Positions 58,653 through 64,000 of a DNA stretch of 64,000 nucleotides are shown piece by piece (the stretch's first letter is position 1; each line of letters starts with the position of its first letter). Origin of the DNA: Streptomyces apocyni (lineage in GTDB: Bacteria; Actinomycetota; Actinomycetes; Streptomycetales; Streptomycetaceae). The position numbers and the translations under genes are program-made. Below the pieces are notes generated by a model, which was not told the origin of the DNA, did not search any database, and saw only the letters and a list, made by a program, of their open reading frames with translations. The stretch is from assembly GCF_009739465.1 (NCBI RefSeq), contig NZ_WHOM01000033.1, forward strand, positions 115,085 through 179,084, given 5' to 3'.

Positions 58653-58745
58653 ACGGCGCGGGTGGGGGTGGGGCCATGGCCGTGGCCGGGGTCGGGCCTA
58701 GGCCGGGGCTGCGGGGAGCGGCGGCGGCTGGGGGGTGGGGGGGTA
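58653..58745 (+). repeat. G-rich tract cluster with G-quadruplex potential
   Basis: The plus strand contains GGGTGGGGGTGGGG at 58660-58673, several GGGG runs, and GGGGGGTGGGGGGG at about 58730-58743, inside the 268-bp gap between cysG and the cobT fusion. The minus-strand genes read the other way, so the RNA is C-rich. No gene or terminator is visible in the gap. Confidence 0.6.
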
Positions 58746-58830
58746 CGCCGCGCGGGCCGGTCTGGTGGGTCCGGACCCGCGCGGCTGCGTGCCTGCCTCT
58801 TTCCTGCTTCTGTTCTGTGCTGCTTCTTGG

Positions 58831-61800
58831 CTACTTCTCCGTGACGCCTGCCGAGTCGAACGTCGCCACCTCGTGCATCGCCCGCGCCGCGCTCTGCACC
58901 ACCGGGAGGGCCAGCAGCGCGCCGGTGCCCTCGCCGAGGCGAAGGTCCAGGTCGACCAGCGGACGCAGTCCCAGCTTGTTGAGGGCCGCGACATGGCCGG
59001 GCTCCGCGCTGCGGTGGCCCGCGATACAAGCGGCCAGGACCTCGGGGGCGATCGCCCGGGCCACCAGGGCGGCGGCTCCCGCGCTGACACCGTCCAGGAT
59101 CACCGGCGTACGCAGCGAGGCGCCGCCGAGAAGCAGGCCGACGATCGCGGCGTGCTCCAGGCCGCCGATGGCCGCCAGGACGCCGATCGGGTCCGCCGGG
59201 TCGGGCTGGTGGAGCTCCAGGGCCCGGCGTACGACGTCGGTCTTGCGGGCGAGCGTCTCGTCGTTGATGCCGGTGCCGCGGCCGGTGACCTCAGCCGGGT
59301 CAGCGCCCGTGTAAACAGCGATCAGGGCGGCCGACGCGGTGGTGTTGGCGATGCCCATCTCACCGGTGAGCAGCGCCTTGTTCCCGGCGGCCACCAGGTC
59401 GCGGGCGGTGTCGATGCCCACCTCGATGGCGGCCCTGACCTCCTCGCGGGTGAGCGCGGGGCCGGTGGTCATGTCCGCCGTACCGGCCCTGACCTTGCGG
59501 GGCAGCAGGCCCGGTGTGGCGGGGAGGTCGGAGGCAACGCCCACGTCGATGACGCAGACCTCCGCGCCGACCTGGTTGGCGAAGGCGTTGCAGACCGCGC
59601 CGCCGCCGAGGAAGTTGGCGACCATCTGGCCGGTCACCTCCTGCGGCCAGGGGGTGACGCCCTGGGCGTGCACACCGTGGTCGCCCGCGAAGATCGCGAC
59701 GGCCGCGGGCTCCGGGATCGGCGGCGGGCACTTCCGGGACAGACCGCTGAGCTGCGCGGAGATGATCTCCAGCATGCCGAGCGCACCGGCCGGTTTGGTC
59801 ATCCGCTTCTGCCGCTCCCAGGCCTCGCCGAGCGCTTTGGCGTCCAGCGGGCGGATGTTGGAGATGGTCTCGGCGAGCAGGTCGTGCGGCTCCTCACCGG
59901 GGAGCGCGCGGCGGCCGTACGTCTCCTCGTGGACGACCCAGGACAGCGGGCGGCGCTTGGACCACCCGGCCTGCATCAGCTCCGGCTCCTCGGGGAACTC
60001 GTCGACGTATCCGACGCAGAGGTACGCCACGACCTCCAGGTGGTCCGGCAGGCCCAGCTCGCGGACCATCTCCCGCTCGTCGAAGAAGCTGACCCAGCCG
60101 ACGCCGAGGCCTTCGGCGCGGGCGGCGAGCCAGAGGTTCTCAACGGCGAGTGCCGAGGAATAAGGGGCCATCTGCGGCTGAGTGTGGCGGCCAAGGGTGT
60201 GGCGGCCGCCCCGGGTGGCGTCGGCGGTGACGACGATGTTCACCGGGGTGTCGAGGATGGCCTCGATCTTCAGTTCCTTGAACTGCTTGGCGCGGCCCTT
60301 GGGGAGGGACTTGGCGTACGCCTCGCGCTGGCGGGTGGCCAGTTCGTGCATCGCGCGCCGGGTCTCGGCGGAGCGGATGACGACGAAGTCCCAGGGCTGT
60401 GAGTGGCCGACGCTGGGGGCGGTGTGGGCCGCCTCCAGGACGCGGAGCAGCACCTCGTGCGGGATGGGGTCGCCGCGGAAGCCGTTGCGGATGTCCCGGC
60501 GCTCGCGCATGACGCGCAGGACGGCGGCGCGTTCGGCGTCGTCGTAGCCGGGGGCGGCGGCGGTGGGGGCGCCGGAGGTAGCGGGAGCGCCGAGCAGCTC
60601 CGGGCCTTCGGGGAGCTCCGGGTCGTGCGGGGTGGGCGCTTCGGCGTACGGTACGGCTGGTTCCGCGCCGCTCACGGCGACGTCGGGGGTGGCGGGGGTG
60701 GCGGGGGCGGCGACCTCGGCGGCTGGCGGGGTCGGCGCGGGCTCCGCGAGGGCGTCGGGGGCGGGTTGCGCGGCGGGCGGTTCGTCCTCGGCGGCCGGGG
60801 CGGGCACGGCGACGGGCACCGGGGCCTGCGCGTCGGCTACGGGCGCGGCGACGTCGGGCACGGCAGCATCGGACTCCGAAGCGGCCGCCTCCAGACCGGG
60901 TGCGGGGGCCTCCTCCTCAGCGCCAGGCGCGACCGGAGCCTCCGCGTGCGCGCCGAGCGCGACGGCAGCCTGTGCCACGGGGGCGGGGGTGGGGGCGACC
61001 ACGGGCTGCGGGTCGGTGGCGGCCGCGGCCCCGCCAGACGGGGCAGCCGTCTCCGCGTCGGTGGTCGGCGCGGCGTCCGGCCGCGCCTCGGCGCCGGGCA
61101 TGACGGCCGACGGCCCGTCAACGTCAGGACCGGAAACAACCGGCACCCCAGCATCCGGTCCGGCGACGAACTGCTCGGCAGCGTCGGGACCAGAAACAGC
61201 CTGGGGCCCGGGGGCCGGTACGGCGACGGGCTGCTCGGCAGCGCCCTGCATGGCGACCGGTCCGTCCGCGTCCGGCGCGGTGACCGGCTGGACGTCGGCG
61301 GCAGAGTCGGCGGCGGCCGGTACGGCGATGGGCTGCTGCCCGTCGGTAACGAGCACGGCGCCCTGCCCATCGGTCGCGCCGGGCATGACAGCCGACGGCC
61401 CCTCTACGTCAGGGCCGGAAACATCCGGCACGCCAGCGGCCGGTACGGCGACGGCGACAGGATGCTCGTCAGCGCCCGGCGCGACGGCCGACTGGCCGTC
61501 AGCCTCCGGGCCGGAAACAGCCTGTGGCGCGGTGGCGGGTGCGGCAGCGGGCTGCTGTGCGTCGGTGCCCTGCGCGTGCGCGGCGGGCACGGTGGTCGGC
61601 TGGGCGTCAGCGTCCGCGGCCAGTTCGCCCGCGCCCGCTTCCGCGTCGGCGGCCGGGGGCGCCACCGGCGCGGGCATCGCGTGGGGCGGGGTCGGGGCCA
61701 GGTGCGGGGTGGACGGTACCTGGCCTTCGACCGGGACGAACTGCCCGACGGGCGGCGGCACGGCAGCCGTAGCGGGAGAGGGGGCCGCTGTGTCAGCGGG

Positions 61801-62589
61801 GGCCTGAGGGACGACCGTTTCTTCAGGCCGTACGTCTGCGCTCTGCGGCTGCGGCGTCCATGGGGTCGCCCCTTGCGGCGGGACTCCCCCCTGCTGCTGG
61901 CCAGCCAGCGAGCCATGGTCGCCCGGGACGTCGAGGTACTCCGGGCCCGAGGTGGGCGGGCCGTGTCGCCGCGCTGGCGCGCTCGGTGACGGCGTACCGG
62001 CCGGACCACGGTCGGCGAGCGAGCGCACCGGGCTTGCCACGGCGCCAGGCGCGGGCGGCCCCAGGTGCAGCGGGCGCCGCGAGGGCGTGGCCTGCGGCGG
62101 CGCCGCGGGATCGGGGTAGGCCTCCGGAGTCGGCGAGGGGCTGGGCACGCGTACCGCTCCGAGGTCGATCGCACCGCTGTCGCGGCCCGCCATCTCGTGC
62201 GGCCCGGGCTCATGCGCGAGCGGCGGCACCGCAGCCTGCTCCTGCGCCATCGCATCCGGCTCCTGCGCGTCCTGCGCCATCACCGGCTCGGGCGCCACCG
62301 CCACGGCACCGGCCTCAGGCGACGGCACCTGCACGGGCGCCTGCCCCACCGGCTGAGCCGTCATCGGCTGACCTGGCTGACCTGGCTGACCCGGCTGGCC
62401 TGGCTGCCCCAGCTGGCCCTCGGTCCACGCCCCCTGCGCACTCGGCATGAGCAGCAGGTCATCGTCGTCCACAGCGGTCTCCGCGGGGTCGAGGAAGGTG
62501 TACGCACCCGGGGCGGGAGCTCCCGGCTGCTCCACCGTGCCCGCGTCCTGAGGCAGTCCCTCGCCCGGGACCTGGCCGGTGTCGGTCAT
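58831..62589 (-). CDS. cobT: BluB-CobT fusion: 5,6-dimethylbenzimidazole synthase and nicotinate-nucleotide:DMB phosphoribosyltransferase with long disordered N-terminal region
   Basis: The 1252-residue protein has three parts. Residues 1 to about 680 are Pro/Ala/Gly/Val-rich low complexity, with repeats such as QPGQPGQPGQPGQPGQP near 60-76 and many SGPDV-type units. Residues about 682-905 are a BluB/nitroreductase domain (RRDIRNGFRGDPIPHEV, VGHSQPWDFVVIR, GLGVGWVSFFDE), which makes 5,6-dimethylbenzimidazole from reduced FMN. Residues about 910-1252 are CobT (TKPAGALGMLEIISAQ, IFAGDHGVHAQGV, TGEMGIANTTASAAL, E1220 in LGEGTGA), which activates it. Both act in lower-ligand assembly of vitamin B12. 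ATG 62589 has GAGGGG five bases upstream; ATG 62613 would add eight residues. Confidence 0.93.
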   Translation of the reverse strand: MTDTGQVPGEGLPQDAGTVEQPGAPAPGAYTFLDPAETAVDDDDLLLMPSAQGAWTEGQLGQPGQPGQPGQPGQPMTAQPVGQAPVQVPSPEAGAVAVAPEPVMAQDAQEPDAMAQEQAAVPPLAHEPGPHEMAGRDSGAIDLGAVRVPSPSPTPEAYPDPAAPPQATPSRRPLHLGPPAPGAVASPVRSLADRGPAGTPSPSAPARRHGPPTSGPEYLDVPGDHGSLAGQQQGGVPPQGATPWTPQPQSADVRPEETVVPQAPADTAAPSPATAAVPPPVGQFVPVEGQVPSTPHLAPTPPHAMPAPVAPPAADAEAGAGELAADADAQPTTVPAAHAQGTDAQQPAAAPATAPQAVSGPEADGQSAVAPGADEHPVAVAVPAAGVPDVSGPDVEGPSAVMPGATDGQGAVLVTDGQQPIAVPAAADSAADVQPVTAPDADGPVAMQGAAEQPVAVPAPGPQAVSGPDAAEQFVAGPDAGVPVVSGPDVDGPSAVMPGAEARPDAAPTTDAETAAPSGGAAAATDPQPVVAPTPAPVAQAAVALGAHAEAPVAPGAEEEAPAPGLEAAASESDAAVPDVAAPVADAQAPVPVAVPAPAAEDEPPAAQPAPDALAEPAPTPPAAEVAAPATPATPDVAVSGAEPAVPYAEAPTPHDPELPEGPELLGAPATSGAPTAAAPGYDDAERAAVLRVMRERRDIRNGFRGDPIPHEVLLRVLEAAHTAPSVGHSQPWDFVVIRSAETRRAMHELATRQREAYAKSLPKGRAKQFKELKIEAILDTPVNIVVTADATRGGRHTLGRHTQPQMAPYSSALAVENLWLAARAEGLGVGWVSFFDEREMVRELGLPDHLEVVAYLCVGYVDEFPEEPELMQAGWSKRRPLSWVVHEETYGRRALPGEEPHDLLAETISNIRPLDAKALGEAWERQKRMTKPAGALGMLEIISAQLSGLSRKCPPPIPEPAAVAIFAGDHGVHAQGVTPWPQEVTGQMVANFLGGGAVCNAFANQVGAEVCVIDVGVASDLPATPGLLPRKVRAGTADMTTGPALTREEVRAAIEVGIDTARDLVAAGNKALLTGEMGIANTTASAALIAVYTGADPAEVTGRGTGINDETLARKTDVVRRALELHQPDPADPIGVLAAIGGLEHAAIVGLLLGGASLRTPVILDGVSAGAAALVARAIAPEVLAACIAGHRSAEPGHVAALNKLGLRPLVDLDLRLGEGTGALLALPVVQSAARAMHEVATFDSAGVTEK

Positions 62590-63004
62590 GCGTACCCCTC
62601 GCCCATTGGTCATGCTCTCCTTCGGCCGGCTCGCCCGGGGCAGCACATGACCACCCATAGACAAGAACGAGCGTGCGCGCCGCGCGGCACGAACGACCCA
62701 TCGACAAAACGACAAAGCGCAAAAACGCCAAAGCCATTGTCGCGGCCGCACCCACCACTGTGACGGCAGATCCGTCACAGTCCGCTGTGGACTGCGCCAC
62801 GTCGCGCGTCCTACCGGTCCCCCGCAGTACCACAGACGCCCCAAACCGGGCGCACCCTCCGGACATTGACGGATAAACCGACGAACATCCTGGCGCAGTA
62901 CAACGATCGGCCAGCCTACCGCGCGCCGCGCGGCACCATGGTCACGGGGCGCCCGCCCCAGGGCCTGTCCGGCGGATCAGGTCGTAGGGTCCGCCGGGCA
63001 GGCC
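62590..63004. other. 415-bp non-coding gap upstream of the cobT fusion
   Basis: The gap contains the likely cobT promoter, two inverted repeats (62759-62794) and the terminator of the upstream cobalamin gene (62960-63006). I searched both strands for the cobalamin riboswitch boxes and found none. No ORF with Streptomyces-like codon bias is evident. Confidence 0.7.
62759..62794. promoter_or_regulatory. Two adjacent inverted repeats upstream of cobT fusion
   Basis: TGTGACGG-CAGAT-CCGTCACA (62759-62779) and CAGTCC-GCTGT-GGACTG (62778-62794) lie side by side about 170-205 bp before the start codon. They are good candidates for operator sites of a dimeric regulator; the factor is unknown. Confidence 0.45.
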
Positions 63005-63006
63005 CT
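62960..63006 (-). terminator. Terminator overlapping the stop of the CbiE/T gene
   Basis: AGGGCCTGTCCGGCGGA and TCCGCCGGGCAGGCCCT pair over 17 positions with one internal mismatch, around a 13-nt loop. The distal arm covers the first base of the stop codon TAG at 63005-63007. Confidence 0.75.
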
Positions 63007-64000
63007 AGCGTGCCCCCCGTGCCTCCAGTTGCCCGGAGAGCAGGAAGGCGACCGCGCGCTCGCGCTCGGTCCAGGCGCGGGTGTCCAGTTCCACGGACTG
63101 CAACAGGGCGCACTCGACGGCGTATCCGTGCTCGGTGAGGTCCCGGCCGATCAGTTCGGCCTGGTCGCGGGTGGCGGCGTGGGTCACGATCCGCGCGGGC
63201 CTGCGATCGGCGACCGCGGAGACAACGGGTGCTCCCCCGCCCCCGACCCGTACGACATCGGGCTCCGGGAGGTCTTCCAGGACGAGCGGGGCGGTGCCGT
63301 GCAGGATCTGCGGCTGTACCCCGAAGCGGCGGGCGACGGCCGCGGTGCGGCCGCAGGCGTCGGCGTCGCGGTCGACGGCGATCACGGCGGCGCCGAGCCG
63401 GGCGGCCTCGACGGAGAGTGCGCCGCTGCCGCAGCCGATGTCCCAGACCAGGTCACCGACCCGCGGGCCGAGCCGCGCCAGTTGGGCCGCGCGCAGCTGG
63501 TGGCCCTCGCCCTCGGCGAGCTCACCCCCGTACTCGGTGGCGGGCAGCCCCCAGCCTCGGGGACGGGTGGCGGGATCGCGGCCCGCGAGCCAGCCGGTCT
63601 CGGCGGTGGCCGGGCTGCCGCCGATGACGATGACGACGTTCGGGTCGCGCCAGCCACGGTCGGCGACCTTCTCCGATGTGAGGACGGTGACCTGCTCCCG
63701 GGCGGTGCCCAGCTCCTCGCAGATGACGAAGGTGCGGTGCACGCCTTCGAGGAGCAGGGCCAGTTCGGCGGGACCCGCGCCAGGCGAGGTGAGGACGGCG
63801 ACCTTCGGGTGGGCCCGGCAGACGTTGACCGCACGGCGCAGGGTGCGCGGGTGGGCGACGACGACCTGGGCGTCGTCCCAGGGCATGGAGGCGCGGGCGA
63901 AGGCCTGCGCGACGGCGGAGACGGCGGGGACCACCTCGACCTCAAGGCCGTGCTCGGGGGCCCGCAGGGCGCGGACGACGCCGAAGAAGCCGGGGTCCCC
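63005..64000 (-). CDS. cobL: Precorrin-6Y C5,15-methyltransferase (CbiE/CbiT, CobL type), N-terminus cut by window edge
   Basis: The frame is open to base 64000 and continues beyond it, so about 331 residues are visible. The N-terminal part shows the tail of a CbiE domain with GDPGFFGVVRAL, VEVVPAVSAVAQAFARASMPWDDA and TVLTSEKVADRGWRDPNVVIVIGG. The C-terminal part is a CbiT-type SAM domain with LVWDIGCGSGALSVEAARLG and VAVDRD-like AVIAVDRDAD. It methylates and decarboxylates the corrin ring. With cysG and the BluB-CobT fusion it forms a cobalamin cluster. Stop TAG lies in a terminator hairpin. Confidence 0.93.
   Translation of the reverse strand, partial: GDPGFFGVVRALRAPEHGLEVEVVPAVSAVAQAFARASMPWDDAQVVVAHPRTLRRAVNVCRAHPKVAVLTSPGAGPAELALLLEGVHRTFVICEELGTAREQVTVLTSEKVADRGWRDPNVVIVIGGSPATAETGWLAGRDPATRPRGWGLPATEYGGELAEGEGHQLRAAQLARLGPRVGDLVWDIGCGSGALSVEAARLGAAVIAVDRDADACGRTAAVARRFGVQPQILHGTAPLVLEDLPEPDVVRVGGGGAPVVSAVADRRPARIVTHAATRDQAELIGRDLTEHGYAVECALLQSVELDTRAWTERERAVAFLLSGQLEARGAR

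Noticed and set aside
62590..63004. Cobalamin riboswitch upstream of the BluB-CobT gene
   Set aside because: The conserved boxes of the B12 element were not found on either strand.

Overview
The window is chromosomal DNA from a Streptomyces species. Evidence: very high GC with strong G/C third-position bias, GTG and TTG starts behind purine-rich ribosome binding sites, an ssgB sporulation gene, and a gene order (aro cluster, alaS, rpsD, hisS, relA, apt, secF-secD-yajC, ruvBAC, pdxTS, pim cluster, thrS) that is the known actinobacterial core arrangement. No insertion sequence, integrase, prophage or cas gene was found. Most genes from 1 to 35,000 lie on the minus strand.

Layout. 1-7,200: end of an aminopeptidase P gene, a P-loop kinase-like gene, the shikimate genes aroB-aroK-aroC and aroE, then mltG. 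7,300-12,100: ruvX, alaS, two small envelope-type genes and rpsD. 12,130-12,975: an iron box followed by a divergent DUF2470 gene. 13,000-17,200: rarA, a VKOR-family protein, hisS and a metallo-hydrolase. 17,300-19,600 (plus): membrane cyclophilin and a DUF349 protein. 19,600-26,500: relA, apt, secF, secD, yajC. 26,600-29,000: ruvB, ruvA, ruvC. 29,000-31,400: YebC-type regulator, pdxT, pdxS. 31,500-35,000: a LemA-like protein and the phosphatidylinositol mannoside set pimA, a PatA-like acyltransferase and pgsA. 35,200-42,000: an EF-G paralogue, an unknown membrane protein, a HIT protein and thrS.

42,100-45,000: a translationally coupled pair (OB-like protein plus DUF4365 nuclease-fold protein) and a DEDDh exonuclease. 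44,900-52,600: seven tRNA genes (two Val-CAC, one Gly-GCC, one Cys-GCA, three Val-GAC) mixed with ssgB, a CGNR regulator, small membrane proteins, a DsbA-like protein, a double acetyltransferase and pabB-pabC. 52,600-57,300: zinc-ribbon protein, phosphotransferase, small unknowns, a membrane Ser/Thr kinase and a SPOUT rRNA methyltransferase. 57,300-64,000: tetrapyrrole and cobalamin genes: a siroheme synthase, a giant BluB-CobT fusion with a disordered N-terminal half, and a truncated CbiE/CbiT gene.

The most unusual object is a two-repeat, one-spacer element with exact type I-E CRISPR geometry (29-nt repeats, 32-nt spacer, 61-nt period) between the thrS stop codon and the thrS terminator, in the sense orientation of thrS. 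Other notable items are the iron box at the DUF2470 gene, the BluB-CobT fusion, and the OB-like/DUF4365 pair beside an exonuclease.
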